Position numbers and translations under genes: made by a program. Positions 24,732 to 34,208 of a stretch of 64,000 bases of DNA are shown here, in pieces; position 1 is the first letter of the stretch, and each line of letters begins with the position of its first letter. The notes below the pieces were generated by a model that saw only the letters and a program-made list of their open reading frames with translations, was not told where the DNA came from and searched no databases. The DNA comes from Burkholderia sp. HI2500 (GTDB taxonomy: Bacteria; Pseudomonadota; Gammaproteobacteria; Burkholderiales; Burkholderiaceae), in assembly GCF_002223055.1 (NCBI RefSeq), contig NZ_NKFL01000006.1, forward strand, positions 2,790,001-2,854,000, given 5' to 3'.

Positions 24732-25985
24732 ATGCCCAGGACCGTCCACGTGATCGGCGCCGGCGTTGCCGGCCTGTCGGCCGCGGTCGAGCTGCAACGC
24801 CGCGGTCGGCGCATCGTGCTGCACGACGCGCACGCGCACGCAGGCGGCCGCTGCCGCTCGTGGTTCGACGGAACGCTGAACACGACGCTCGACAGCGGGC
24901 TGCACACGGTGTTCGCGGGACAGCCCGCGACGCAGCGCTACCTGCGCGCGATCGGCGCGGCCGACCAGCTCACGGGGCCCGCGCTGCCTGAATTCCCGGT
25001 CGTCGACGTCGCGTCGCAGCAGCGCTGGACGCTGCGCTTCGGCAGCGGGCGCTGGCCGTCGTGGCTGTTCGATGCCGCGTCGCGCGCGCCGGACACGACG
25101 CCGCTCGACTACCTCGCGCTCGCCCCGCTCGCGTTCGCGCGGATGGGCCGCTCACTCGCACAGACGATGCGATGCGATGGCATGTTGTGGGAACGTTGGC
25201 TGCGGCCGTATTTCCTCGGTGTGCTGAACGTCGAGCCGCGCCACGCGAGTGCCGAACTCGCACGCGCGGCGCTGTGCAGCACGTTTTCCGCGGGCGGCCC
25301 CGCTTGCCGTCCACTCGTCGCGCGCCACGGCCTCGGCAGCGCATTCGTCGAACCGGCGCTGCGGATGCTGCAGCACGGCGGCGCGCAGATCCGGCTGAAC
25401 TCGCGGCTCGACGCGTTCGAATTCGGCGCGCACGGCAACGCGGTCGATGCGGTTTCGGTCGGCGGCGAGCGGATCGATCTCGCGCCGGGCGACGCCGTCG
25501 TGCTGGCCGTGCCGCCCGAGGTCGCGCAGCCGCTCGTGCCCGAACTCACCGCGCCCGACACGTTCAGCGCGGTCGTGACCGCGTATTTCGCGGCTGAAGC
25601 GCCGGCCGGCAACCCGCTGCAGACGTCCGTGATCAACGGTGTAGTCGATACGGTGCGCACCGGCGGCGGCCAGCTCGCGGCGACGATCCGCGACGCGGGC
25701 CGCTGGCTCGACACGCCGCGCGACACGCTCGCGCGGCGCATCTGGGAAGACGTCGCGCGCGTGACCGGCGCGAACCCGGAAACCATCCCCGCGTGGCAGC
25801 TCGTCGTCGAGCCGCGCGCGGGCTTTGCGGCGGTGCCGTCGCAGGAAATGAAGCGTCCGGCCGTGCGTACGCGCTGGACCAATCTTGTGCTGGCGGGCGA
25901 CTGGATTGCCACCGGCTTGCCCGCCACGATCGAGGGTGCGATCCGCTCCGGCCAGCTGGCCGCGGACGTGCTCCAGACACAGTAA
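24732..25985 (+). CDS. hpnE: Hydroxysqualene dehydroxylase HpnE
   Basis: 417 residues, an FAD-dependent amine oxidase/phytoene desaturase-type protein. The dinucleotide motif GAGVAGLSAAVEL lies near residues 7-19, with an FAD-binding ending VLAGDWIATGLPATIEGA near the C-terminus. It performs the last step of bacterial squalene formation, the reductive removal of the hydroxyl of hydroxysqualene. It lies 13 bp after hpnD and 15 bp before shc, in one operon. Confidence 0.92.
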   Translation: MPRTVHVIGAGVAGLSAAVELQRRGRRIVLHDAHAHAGGRCRSWFDGTLNTTLDSGLHTVFAGQPATQRYLRAIGAADQLTGPALPEFPVVDVASQQRWTLRFGSGRWPSWLFDAASRAPDTTPLDYLALAPLAFARMGRSLAQTMRCDGMLWERWLRPYFLGVLNVEPRHASAELARAALCSTFSAGGPACRPLVARHGLGSAFVEPALRMLQHGGAQIRLNSRLDAFEFGAHGNAVDAVSVGGERIDLAPGDAVVLAVPPEVAQPLVPELTAPDTFSAVVTAYFAAEAPAGNPLQTSVINGVVDTVRTGGGQLAATIRDAGRWLDTPRDTLARRIWEDVARVTGANPETIPAWQLVVEPRAGFAAVPSQEMKRPAVRTRWTNLVLAGDWIATGLPATIEGAIRSGQLAADVLQTQ

Positions 25986-26000
25986 GTAAAAGAGGGACCG

Positions 26001-27974
26001 ATGAACGATCTCACCGAAATGGCTACCCTGTCCGCCGGCGCCGTGCCGGCCGGCGTCGATACGGCCGTCGCGCGTGCGACCGACGCGCTGCTGGCCGCGC
26101 AGAACGCGGATGGCCACTGGGTCTACGAACTCGAAGCCGATTCGACGATTCCCGCCGAATACGTGCTGCTCGTCCACTATCTCGGCGAGACGCCGAACCT
26201 CGAGCTCGAACAGAAGATCGGCAAGTATCTGCGCCGCATCCAGCAGGCCGACGGCGGCTGGCCGCTGTTCACCGACGGCGCGCCGAACATCAGCGCGAGC
26301 GTGAAGGCGTATTTCGCGCTGAAGGTGATCGGCGACGACGAGAACGCCGAGCACATGCAACGTGCGCGCCGTGCCATCCACGCGATGGGCGGCGCCGAGA
26401 TGTCGAACGTGTTCACGCGCATCCAGCTCGCGCTGTACGGCGCGATTCCGTGGCGCGCGGTGCCGATGATGCCGGTCGAGATCATGCTGCTGCCGCAGTG
26501 GTTCCCGTTCCATCTGTCGAAGGTGTCGTACTGGGCGCGCACGGTGATCGTGCCGCTGCTCGTGCTGAACGCGAAGCGCCCGCTCGCGAAGAACCCGCGC
26601 GGCGTGCGCATCGACGAACTGTTCATCGATCCGCCCGTCAACGCCGGGCTGCTGCCGCGCCAGGGCCACCAGAGCCCCGGCTGGTTCGCGTTCTTCCGCG
26701 TCGTTGACCATGCGTTGCGCGCGGTCGACGGGTTGTTCCCGAACTACACGCGCGAACGCGCGATCCGCCAGGCCGTGTCGTTCGTCGACGAGCGCCTGAA
26801 CGGCGAGGACGGCCTCGGCGCGATCTATCCGGCGATGGCCAACTCGGTGATGATGTACGACGCGCTTGGCTACGCGGAAGATCACCCGAACCGCGCGATT
26901 GCGCGCAAGTCGATCGAGAGGCTGCTCGTCGTGCACGACGATGAAGCGTATTGCCAGCCGTGCCTGTCGCCGGTGTGGGACACGTCGCTCGCCGCGCATG
27001 CGCTGCTCGAAACGCGCGACGCGCGTGCCGAGGATGCCGCGATCCGCGGCCTCGAATGGCTGCGCCCGCTGCAGATCCTCGACGTGCGCGGCGACTGGAT
27101 CTCGCGCCGCCCGCACGTGCGGCCCGGCGGCTGGGCGTTCCAGTACGCGAACGCGCACTACCCGGACGTCGACGATACGGCGGTGGTCGCGGTGGCGATG
27201 GAGCGCGCGCAGCAGCTCAAGCAGAACGACGCGTATCGCGATTCGATCGCGCGTGCGCGCGAGTGGGTCGTCGGGATGCAGAGCAGCGACGGCGGCTGGG
27301 GCGCGTTCGAACCGGAAAACACGCAGTACTACCTGAACAACATCCCGTTCTCGGATCACGGCGCGCTGCTCGATCCGCCGACGGCCGACGTGTCGGGCCG
27401 CTGCCTGTCGATGCTGTCGCAGCTCGGCGAGACGCCGCTGAACAGCGAGCCGGCGCGTCGCGCACTCGACTACATGCTCAAGGAACAGGAACCGGACGGC
27501 AGCTGGTATGGCCGCTGGGGGATGAACTACGTGTACGGCACGTGGACGGCACTGTGCTCGCTGAACGCGGCCGGCCTGACGCCGGACGATCCGCGCATGA
27601 AGCGCGGCGCGCAGTGGCTGCTGTCGATCCAGAACAAGGACGGCGGCTGGGGCGAGGACGGCGACAGCTACAAGCTGAACTATCGCGGTTTCGAGCAGGC
27701 GCCGAGCACCGCGTCGCAAACCGCGTGGGCGCTGCTTGGCCTGATGGCGGCCGGCGAGGTGAACAACCCGGCGGTGGCGCGTGGCATCGACTACCTGATC
27801 GCCGAGCAGAACGAAGAAGGCTTGTGGGACGAGACGCGCTTCACGGCGACGGGCTTCCCGCGCGTGTTCTACCTGCGCTACCACGGCTATCGCAAGTTCT
27901 TCCCGCTGTGGGCGCTTGCCCGCTATCGCAACCTGAAGCGCGACAACACCACGCGCGTGACGGTCGGGCTGTAA
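26001..27974 (+). CDS. shc: Squalene-hopene cyclase
   Basis: 657 residues, the usual size. It cyclises squalene to hopene and diplopterol at the inner membrane. The catalytic DxDD is D389-V-D391-D392 (YPDVDDTAV), and several QW repeats are visible (QQADGGWPLF, QSSDGGWGAF, QEPDGSWYGRWG, QNKDGGWGE). AAGAGGG precedes the ATG. It is the third gene of the hpnD-E-shc-G operon. Hopanoids stabilise the outer membrane and aid polymyxin and low-pH resistance in Burkholderia. Confidence 0.97.
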   Translation: MNDLTEMATLSAGAVPAGVDTAVARATDALLAAQNADGHWVYELEADSTIPAEYVLLVHYLGETPNLELEQKIGKYLRRIQQADGGWPLFTDGAPNISASVKAYFALKVIGDDENAEHMQRARRAIHAMGGAEMSNVFTRIQLALYGAIPWRAVPMMPVEIMLLPQWFPFHLSKVSYWARTVIVPLLVLNAKRPLAKNPRGVRIDELFIDPPVNAGLLPRQGHQSPGWFAFFRVVDHALRAVDGLFPNYTRERAIRQAVSFVDERLNGEDGLGAIYPAMANSVMMYDALGYAEDHPNRAIARKSIERLLVVHDDEAYCQPCLSPVWDTSLAAHALLETRDARAEDAAIRGLEWLRPLQILDVRGDWISRRPHVRPGGWAFQYANAHYPDVDDTAVVAVAMERAQQLKQNDAYRDSIARAREWVVGMQSSDGGWGAFEPENTQYYLNNIPFSDHGALLDPPTADVSGRCLSMLSQLGETPLNSEPARRALDYMLKEQEPDGSWYGRWGMNYVYGTWTALCSLNAAGLTPDDPRMKRGAQWLLSIQNKDGGWGEDGDSYKLNYRGFEQAPSTASQTAWALLGLMAAGEVNNPAVARGIDYLIAEQNEEGLWDETRFTATGFPRVFYLRYHGYRKFFPLWALARYRNLKRDNTTRVTVGL

Positions 27975-27977
27975 CGC

Positions 27978-28682
27978 GTGGCGCCGCAATCCACCGGCTC
28001 GTTGCCCGTCATCGCCGTGACGGGGATGGCGTTCGAGGCGCGCATCGCACGCGGCGACGGCGTCGAAGCCGTCTTTGCCGCACGGGCCGACCGCCTCGAA
28101 CGCGCGCTGACCGAGGCGACCGCACGCGGTTGCGCAGGCATCGTGAGCTTCGGCACGGCGGGCGGGCTCGCACCCGACCTGGCGCCCGGCGCGCTCGTGG
28201 TCGCGAGCGCGATCGACGGGCCGTTCGGCCGTGTCGAGACCGACGCGGGCTGGAGCGCACGGCTCGTCGCCGCGCTGCACGACACGCCCGTCTGGGCGCG
28301 CGTCACGCGCGGCACGATCGCGGCCGTCGGCGCACCGGTCATCAGCGAGCAGGACAAGACGTCGCTGCATCGCGCGAAGGACGCGCTCGCCGTCGACATG
28401 GAGTCGCATATCGCGGCGGCTTTCGCGGCGGCGCGCGGCGTACCGTTCGCGGTGTGCCGCGCGATCGTCGATCCGGCGTGGCGCACGTTGCCGCGCGCGG
28501 CGACGGCCGGCCTGCGCGACGACGGCAGCACGGCGATCCTGCCGATCCTGCGTGAACTGCTGAAGCAGCCGTCGCAGCTCGGCCCGCTGCTGCAGGTCGC
28601 GAGCGATGCGCGCGCGGCGCGCACGACGCTGATCCAGGCGCGGCACGCGTTCGAGCGTGCCGGTGCGATGCGGATCGCCTGA
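27978..28682 (+). CDS. hpnG: Hopanoid-associated phosphorylase (HpnG-like)
   Basis: 234 residues, a nucleoside-phosphorylase-superfamily protein (GIVSFGTAGGLAPDL, and VDMESHIAAAFA with the ribose-contacting Met-Glu). HpnG releases adenine from adenosylhopane to form ribosylhopane. It begins with GTG 3 bp after the shc stop. A bidirectional hairpin ends the operon. hpnH, which makes adenosylhopane, is not in the window and must lie elsewhere. Confidence 0.88.
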   Translation: MAPQSTGSLPVIAVTGMAFEARIARGDGVEAVFAARADRLERALTEATARGCAGIVSFGTAGGLAPDLAPGALVVASAIDGPFGRVETDAGWSARLVAALHDTPVWARVTRGTIAAVGAPVISEQDKTSLHRAKDALAVDMESHIAAAFAAARGVPFAVCRAIVDPAWRTLPRAATAGLRDDGSTAILPILRELLKQPSQLGPLLQVASDARAARTTLIQARHAFERAGAMRIA

Positions 28683-28740
28683 GCGGCACGCGCCGCCTGT
28701 CTCGCCCTTCTCTCCCGTTTTCCGTTTCTCGCGGACAAAA

Positions 28741-28773
28741 AAAGAGCGCTGCATCTGAACTGCAGCGCTCTTT
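28741..28773. terminator. Bidirectional terminator between hpnG and mlaA
   Basis: AAAGAGCGCTGCA (28741-28753) and TGCAGCGCTCTTT (28761-28773) are perfect 13-bp arms with a 7-base loop, flanked by A-runs and T-runs. It can stop both converging operons. Confidence 0.85.
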
Positions 28774-28800
28774 GTCTTTGCGGCGACGGTCGTTGCAGCG

Positions 28801-29799
28801 TTACTGCTGCACGGCCGGAGCGCTCGCAGGCGTCGCTGGTGCGGCCGCCGATGCCGCAGCCGGGGCGATGGCCGATGCCGCAGCCGGCGCAGCGGCCGAA
28901 GCAGCAGCAGGCGCACTCGCCGGCATCGCGTTGTCCGCACCCGGATCGTCGTACTGCGGCAGTCCCGGCGCGGCCGGTGCGTTGTTCGGCGTGGCGCCCG
29001 ATGCGCCGCCCGCATCGCCCGGATCCTCGTAGTTCGGCAACCCCGGCACGGCAGGCGTTCCGGCCGGCACGGCGCCCGATTCACCCGGTTCGTTGTAGGT
29101 CGGCACCGTGGCCGACGACGACTGGCTGCGATATGTCAGCGACTTGCGCTGCTGCAGATACGCGTCGCGCACGAACGAATACGGATCGAGCGCGGCCTGC
29201 TTCAGCAGGTCGGTCGCGCCGAGCAGGTCCGAACGCGCGCTGATGAACTGCGCGATGTACATCGGGTTGCGCGCGGCCGGCTCGATGTAGTTCAGCAGGT
29301 TGAAGCGCACGTCCACCGCGCGGCCGACGCCGTCGCGGATCGTGCTCGGCCCGAACACGGGCAGCACGAGATACGGGCCGGACGGCATGCCCCAGCGCGC
29401 CATCGTCAGCCCGAAATCCTGGTGGTGCTTCGGCAACCCGGCCGGTGTCGCGATGTCGATCAGGCCGGCGACGCCGAACAGCGAGTTCATCGCCACGCGC
29501 ATCAGATCCTGCGTCGCATCGGTGATGCGCAACTGCAGCAGGTTGTTGGCCATGTTGCCGAGATCGCCGAGGTTCGAGAAGAAGTTGCTGATCGCGGTGC
29601 GCACGGGCGTCGGCGTGACCTTCTGGTACCCCTTCGCGATCGGCTGGGCGATGTTCGTGTCGACGGTGTCGTTGAACTTGTACATCGCCCGGTTCATCGG
29701 CTCGAGCGGGTCGTTGGGGTTGCGGTTCGGTCCCGTCGCGCAGCCGGTCAGCGCCGCGCTGGCGGCAACGGTCGCCGCAATGATTCGCACCTTATTCAT
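28801..29799 (-). CDS. mlaA: MlaA (VacJ) family outer-membrane lipoprotein
   Basis: 332 residues. A lipoprotein signal has the lipobox LTGC with Cys20. The MlaA domain runs from about 30 to 225 ([33 protein letters not shown]). A low-complexity Ala/Pro tail of about 100 residues follows, with two related NYEDPGD/QYDDPGA blocks, and is absent from E. coli MlaA. MlaA takes misplaced lipids from the outer leaflet of the outer membrane. Its ATG lies within the last 8 bp of hpnN, so it is coupled to the hopanoid transporter gene and probably serves hopanoid or phospholipid trafficking with it. Confidence 0.92.
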   Translation of the reverse strand: MNKVRIIAATVAASAALTGCATGPNRNPNDPLEPMNRAMYKFNDTVDTNIAQPIAKGYQKVTPTPVRTAISNFFSNLGDLGNMANNLLQLRITDATQDLMRVAMNSLFGVAGLIDIATPAGLPKHHQDFGLTMARWGMPSGPYLVLPVFGPSTIRDGVGRAVDVRFNLLNYIEPAARNPMYIAQFISARSDLLGATDLLKQAALDPYSFVRDAYLQQRKSLTYRSQSSSATVPTYNEPGESGAVPAGTPAVPGLPNYEDPGDAGGASGATPNNAPAAPGLPQYDDPGADNAMPASAPAAASAAAPAAASAIAPAAASAAAPATPASAPAVQQ

Positions 29800-32425
29800 T
29801 GATTCCTTGCGATTGGTTCTTGGCGCGTTTGACGCGCGGTTTGCCCATCAGGACGGGCTGGAACACCACGGCGCCTATCAGCGTGCAGGTCAGGGCCAGC
29901 GCGAGCAGCTTGCCCATGCTCGACGTGCCCGGGTGGTGCGACAGCCACAGGCTGCCGAATGCGGTCGCCGTCGTCGCGGCGCTGAACAGGACGGCATGCG
30001 TGAGGCTCGAGTGCAGCAACCCGGTTTGCCCCGCGCGCCACGCCATCACGAAATACACCTTGAACGCGACGCCGACGCCGAGCATCAGCGGCAGCGCGAT
30101 GATGTTCGCGAAGTTGAGCGACATGCCGAGCACGACGCACAGCTCGAGCGTCACGACGCCCGACACGAGCAGCGGCACCAGCGTGCGCAGCACGTCGCCG
30201 AAGCGGCGCAGCGTGACCCACAGCAGGACCGTGATCGAGATGATCGACCACAGCGCCGCATGCAGGAACGCGTTGATGATCGTGTCGGCCGAATGCAGGA
30301 TCGAGATCGGCCCGCCGGTCGTGCCGGGTTCCGCGGCTTTCACAGCCTTCGCGAAGCGGCGCAGCATCGTGTCGTCGCCCGGGTCGACGCCCTTCGGCAC
30401 CTTCGGCGAGATCTGCACGAGCGCATGGCCGTCCGGCGCGACCCAGTCACGCACGAGCTGCGGCGGCAGCGATTCGCGCGTGACGTCCTGCGGCTGCAGC
30501 AGCGACGCGAGCTGGTTGAGCGCGATGCGCAGCGTATCGGAGAACGCGCGTTCGGCGCGGTCGCGCGTCGCGGCATCCGCGGCGGCGAGCTTCGCGAGCG
30601 ACGCCGACAGGTGCTGCGCGGCGGCCGCGCCCGGGCCCGGGTGATCTTCGGCCGCGTAGCTCAGCAGGTCCGACACGCGCTTGAGCGCGGCGACGCGCTG
30701 CGCGTCGGTCGCGGGCGGCGCGGGCGGCTGCGTCAGCGCGGGCAGCAGGTCGCTCGCGGCCGCGGCGATCGCCGCGCGCTTGGCCGGCTGGTCGGCGGGG
30801 ATGAAGGTCGACAGCGTGGTCGTGCGGCCGACTTCGGGCAGCGCGTCGAGGCGCTTCGCGGCCGCATCGGCCTGCGCGAGCGACGGCGCGAGCAGCGTGA
30901 CGTCGTTGACGGCGGCTTCCGGCGAATCCTTCAGGGCGAGCAGCGTCGCCATCGATTCGCTGTTCGGGTCCTTCAGGTGCAGCGGGTTGAAGTCGAAGCG
31001 CAGGAACGCGAGCAGCGGCAGCGCGCCGATCACGACCACGAGCGTGCCGATCAGGATCGGCTTGCGATGGCGGTCGAGGTAATCGTCGACCGGCGCGAGC
31101 CACGGGAAGCCCGGCGTCTTCGATTCGCCCGGCGGCGCGAACAGGCGCAGCAGCGCGGGCAGCAGCGTGATCGTGGTGAGCAGCGCGACGAACATCCCGA
31201 CGCCCGCGATCAGGCCGAGGTCGGACACGCCGCGATAGGCGGTGGGGATGAACGAGAAGAAGCTCGCCGCGACGGCCGCGGTGGCCAGCGCGAGCGGCAT
31301 GCCCATCGAGTGCGCGGCGCCGATCAGCGCGTGGTCGATGCGCGGATCGCGGAAGCGCTCCTCGCGGTACTTCACGCCGTACTGGATCGAGAAATCGACG
31401 CCGAGGCCGACGAACAGCACCATGAACGCGACCGAGATCATGTTCAGCGAGCCGACCATCGCGAGGCCGAGCGCGGCGGTCACGACGAGGCCGACGAACA
31501 GCGTGACGAGCACCGAGCCGATCATCCGCTTCGAGCGCAGCGCGAGCCACAGGATCACGAGCACGGCGAGCAGCGTGAAGACGCCGTTGAGCGCCGCGCC
31601 GTCCTCGACCGACGCGAATTCGTCGTCGGCGAGCGGCTGTTCGCCGGTCAGGCGCACGACCGCGCCGTAGCGCTTCTCGAGGTCGATCGAACGGGCCGCG
31701 TCGCGGATCACCTGGCTGGTTTCCGCGCCGGCCTTCAGCGCGCCGTAGTTGACCACGGGCTGCACGGTGACGAACGCGCGCGCGGGCTGCCGCGCGGCAT
31801 CGTTGTCGACCAGCGCGCGCCACGAGAACGCGGCCGGCTTGCCGGCCAGCACGTCGTCGACCGTCGCGGCGCTGCGGGCGAGCAGCTTCGCCATCGTCGG
31901 CAGCTTCACCTGGCCGGTCAGCAGCGGCTGGCCGAGCGTGGTGGAGAGCGTCGTGGCGAGCCCGGTCAGGCTCGGGTTCTTCGCGAGTTCGTTGACGAGC
32001 GGGCGCGCGCTCGCGAGCTGCGCGGTCGTATCGGTGACTTCCTGCGGCGACAGGAACAGCAGCCCGTTGTGCTCGAAGAACGGCCCGCCGCCGGGCTCGG
32101 CGACCTGGCCGATGCGGCCGGCGGCGGCATCCTTCTGCAGCGCGTCGGTCAGCGCCTGCGCGGCGGCATTCGCGAATTCCGGCGCGGGCGCCTCGACGAC
32201 CGCGAGGATCGTGCCGTTGCGTTGCGGGAACGCTGTGTCGACGGCGTGGCCGAGCGCGGCAAATTGCGGTTCCGCATCGACGAGCTTGCTGATGTCGGTG
32301 TTGATCTTGAAATGCTGCGCGACATAGACGCCGCTGAGCGCGGCGATGACGAGCGACAGCACGACGACCCAGACGGGCCGGCGTACCGACCATGCAACGA
32401 GTCGGACGATGAGAGATGTCACCAT
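29792..32425 (-). CDS. hpnN: Hopanoid transporter HpnN (MMPL/RND family)
   Basis: 877 residues. An RND-type pump with a first TM at about 16-36, a large periplasmic domain, a block of TMs ([20 protein letters not shown] onward, with a sterol-sensing-like region), a second periplasmic domain and a final TM block. HpnN moves hopanoids to the outer membrane, as shown in Rhodopseudomonas and Burkholderia. The start at 32425 (MVTSLIVRL) is preferred; an in-frame TTG at 32464 is the alternative. It overlaps mlaA by 8 bp. Confidence 0.92.
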   Translation of the reverse strand: MVTSLIVRLVAWSVRRPVWVVVLSLVIAALSGVYVAQHFKINTDISKLVDAEPQFAALGHAVDTAFPQRNGTILAVVEAPAPEFANAAAQALTDALQKDAAAGRIGQVAEPGGGPFFEHNGLLFLSPQEVTDTTAQLASARPLVNELAKNPSLTGLATTLSTTLGQPLLTGQVKLPTMAKLLARSAATVDDVLAGKPAAFSWRALVDNDAARQPARAFVTVQPVVNYGALKAGAETSQVIRDAARSIDLEKRYGAVVRLTGEQPLADDEFASVEDGAALNGVFTLLAVLVILWLALRSKRMIGSVLVTLFVGLVVTAALGLAMVGSLNMISVAFMVLFVGLGVDFSIQYGVKYREERFRDPRIDHALIGAAHSMGMPLALATAAVAASFFSFIPTAYRGVSDLGLIAGVGMFVALLTTITLLPALLRLFAPPGESKTPGFPWLAPVDDYLDRHRKPILIGTLVVVIGALPLLAFLRFDFNPLHLKDPNSESMATLLALKDSPEAAVNDVTLLAPSLAQADAAAKRLDALPEVGRTTTLSTFIPADQPAKRAAIAAAASDLLPALTQPPAPPATDAQRVAALKRVSDLLSYAAEDHPGPGAAAAQHLSASLAKLAAADAATRDRAERAFSDTLRIALNQLASLLQPQDVTRESLPPQLVRDWVAPDGHALVQISPKVPKGVDPGDDTMLRRFAKAVKAAEPGTTGGPISILHSADTIINAFLHAALWSIISITVLLWVTLRRFGDVLRTLVPLLVSGVVTLELCVVLGMSLNFANIIALPLMLGVGVAFKVYFVMAWRAGQTGLLHSSLTHAVLFSAATTATAFGSLWLSHHPGTSSMGKLLALALTCTLIGAVVFQPVLMGKPRVKRAKNQSQGINE

Positions 32426-32747
32426 GTGGCGGTGGGGAGCGGCTGGAAAGGGCAAAGTAGCCAAGTATACCGGCGCAGCGTGGCGGCGGTCGTGACGTTG
32501 GGGGTTACGAGAACGGAAGGAGATTTGTTCGCGACGGCGGAATCGATGCCGGTGGCCGGCCGGTTTGTAAGGGGATATTTACATAAACGGCGCCGCGCTG
32601 CTTCGACGCGCCGCCGCGAGCCTGTGACAAAGGATCTGAAAGGTAACAGTCGGTCACGGCGGCGCACCGAGGCGTCGGGCCCGGTATACTTTGCTCCGTC
32701 GACCGGTGCAATGAATCGGTCGTTTTTTCTCATCGAGCGATATTCGT
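32426..32747. other. Divergent promoter region of hpnN-mlaA and hpnM
   Basis: 320 bp with no gene supported in it. It has AT-richer patches (for example ATATTTACATAAAC near 32575) suited to promoters, but I find no clear palindromic operator. Confidence 0.5.
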
Positions 32748-33344
32748 ATGAAACGTCATCTGTTTGCTTTCGTCGCGGCGGCCGCCGTGTCGGTTTCCGC
32801 TTTCGCGCAGAGCGCGCCGGTCGATATCGTCCGCAACGCGGTCGAGGGTACCGTCAACGCGATGAAGGCCGATCCGGCCGCACGCGGCGGTGACATGGCG
32901 AAGGTCTCCGCAGTCGTCGAGCAGCGCTTCCTGCCCGCGACCAACTTCGAGCGCACGACCCGCATCGCGGTCGGTGACGCGTGGAAGCAGGCCACGCCGC
33001 AACAGCAGCAGGAGCTGTACAAGCAGTTCAGGCTGCTGATGACGCGCACCTACGCCGCGTCGCTCGCGCAGCTCGGCAGCCAGGACGCGAAGTTCTCGTT
33101 CAAGGCGGGCGGTGCGTCGGGCGCCGATGCGCTCGTCCAGTCGACGGTCACGACGCCGGGCGACAGCCAGTCGGTCGGCTATCGTCTCGGCAAGGTCGGC
33201 AACGACTGGAAGATCTACGACATCGACATGTCGGGCGCGTGGCTGATCCAGGTCTACCAGGGCCAGTTCAAGAGCCAGCTCGCATCGGGCGGCATCGATG
33301 GCCTGATCGCATATCTGCAGAAGCACAATTCGCGGACGAACTGA
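32748..33344 (+). CDS. hpnM: MlaC/Ttg2D-family periplasmic lipid carrier (HpnM-type)
   Basis: 198 residues. A signal peptide (MKRHLFAFVAAAAVSVSAFA, cleavage after AFA) precedes the MlaC/Ttg2 domain (VEQRFLPATNFERTTRIAVGDAW, YRLGKVGNDWKIYDIDMSGAWLIQVYQGQF). The family carries lipids across the periplasm, and HpnM is the hopanoid-linked member. It diverges from hpnN-mlaA, giving an outer-membrane lipoprotein, a periplasmic carrier and an RND pump in one place. HpnM versus a plain MlaC cannot be settled from sequence alone, but the neighbours favour HpnM. Confidence 0.85.
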   Translation: MKRHLFAFVAAAAVSVSAFAQSAPVDIVRNAVEGTVNAMKADPAARGGDMAKVSAVVEQRFLPATNFERTTRIAVGDAWKQATPQQQQELYKQFRLLMTRTYAASLAQLGSQDAKFSFKAGGASGADALVQSTVTTPGDSQSVGYRLGKVGNDWKIYDIDMSGAWLIQVYQGQFKSQLASGGIDGLIAYLQKHNSRTN

Positions 33345-33377
33345 CGGCCGCTGAGCGATCCGGATTCCGGATGCACG

Positions 33378-33404
33378 AAGGGCGCCCTCGGGCGCCCTTT
33401 TTCA
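33378..33404 (+). terminator. Rho-independent terminator after hpnM
   Basis: AGGGCGCCC and GGGCGCCCT form a 9-bp GC stem followed by TTTTTC, 35 bp after the hpnM stop. Confidence 0.85.
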
Positions 33405-33425
33405 TGGCTGTGCGCTGGCGGCGCG

Positions 33426-34064
33426 TTACGCGCCGACGCCGAGCATCCGCAGGCAATCGTCGACCACCGCATCGACGAACGCGGCACGATCCGCTTCCGG
33501 CGCCGCGATGATGTGATCGGTCGCACCATGCACGCCCGCATAGATCAGCAGCGCGGTGACCTGCGGGTGCACGAGCCGCCAGGTGCCGGCCCGCGCGCCG
33601 CCGTCGAGAATCGCGCCGAGCTGGTCGAGGATCGCGTTCTTGTCGGCATTCGCGCGATCGTGGTGATGGTGGTTCGTGTAGACGATGTCGTGCGTGCGGT
33701 AGGTCGCCGCGTAGGTTTCGATGTTGGCGCGGATCCACGCGCGCAGGCGCGCGAGCCAGTCGTCGGCGTCGCACGCGTCCACCGCGTGCTGCAAACGGTC
33801 GAGGAACGACGCCGTGTAGCGCTGCGCGAGCGCGGCGAGCATGTCGGACTTCGATTCGAAGTAGTGATAGAACGTGCCCTTCGCGACCTGCGCGTGCTCG
33901 ACGATCTCGCTGATGGTCGTCGCTTCCACGCCCTGCGCGAGGAACAGCGTCTCGGCCGCCGCCATCAGTTCCTCGAGGCGCACTTCCGCCGGCTTCGTGC
34001 GCGGCTTGCCTGCCGGCGTGTCGTGTTTCACTGTCCTGAGTCCTGCCTTGGTCCTGTCCGTCAT
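33426..34064 (-). CDS. TetR family transcriptional regulator of the adjacent efflux pump
   Basis: 212 residues from MTDRTK. The N-terminal HTH (about 30-75) includes GVEATTISEIVEHAQVAKGTFYHYFESKSDML. The ligand domain has an unusual run of four His (NHHHHD), which could contribute to metal binding. It is divergent from the DHA2 pump gene, with a GACCGAC/GTCGGTC palindrome and a Fur-like box between them. The start at 34064 is preferred over the ATG at 34091. The likely role is repression of the pump. Confidence 0.88.
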   Translation of the reverse strand: MTDRTKAGLRTVKHDTPAGKPRTKPAEVRLEELMAAAETLFLAQGVEATTISEIVEHAQVAKGTFYHYFESKSDMLAALAQRYTASFLDRLQHAVDACDADDWLARLRAWIRANIETYAATYRTHDIVYTNHHHHDRANADKNAILDQLGAILDGGARAGTWRLVHPQVTALLIYAGVHGATDHIIAAPEADRAAFVDAVVDDCLRMLGVGA

Positions 34065-34139
34065 CGCGCGGCTCGACGCCCGTTCATGCAAAGCCCGCAG
34101 TTTAGGCCAGCGTCCTGCTCACGGCCAACGCAATCCATT

Positions 34140-34154
34140 GACCGACGGTCGGTC
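34140..34154. promoter_or_regulatory. Palindromic TetR operator candidate
   Basis: GACCGAC-G-GTCGGTC is a perfect odd palindrome in the TetR/pump gap. GACCGA..TCGGTC-type sites are typical of TetR repressors. Confidence 0.75.
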
Positions 34155-34163
34155 GATATATAT

Positions 34164-34182
34164 GATGAGAATCATTCTCATC
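34164..34182. promoter_or_regulatory. Fur box
   Basis: GATGAGAATCATTCTCATC is a perfect 19-bp palindrome matching the 7-1-7 Fur pattern TGATAATnATTATCA at 13 of 15 positions (TGAGAAT-C-ATTCTCA). It lies 26 bp before the pump ATG, overlapping the expected promoter. Confidence 0.75.
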
Positions 34183-34208
34183 TCGATGCCCGTCAAGGGC
34201 TGACCACC

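Noticed and set aside
25152..32893. Very long antisense open frames (1310 and 1197 codons) opposite the hopanoid genes
   Set aside because: They are shadows of GC-rich codon usage. Their products are Arg/His/Ala-rich without domains, and the opposite strand carries clear enzymes.
33513..34208. N-terminal extension of the DHA2 pump frame back to 33513
   Set aside because: The extension runs antisense through the TetR gene. The membrane protein begins at 34209 with a normal TM1.
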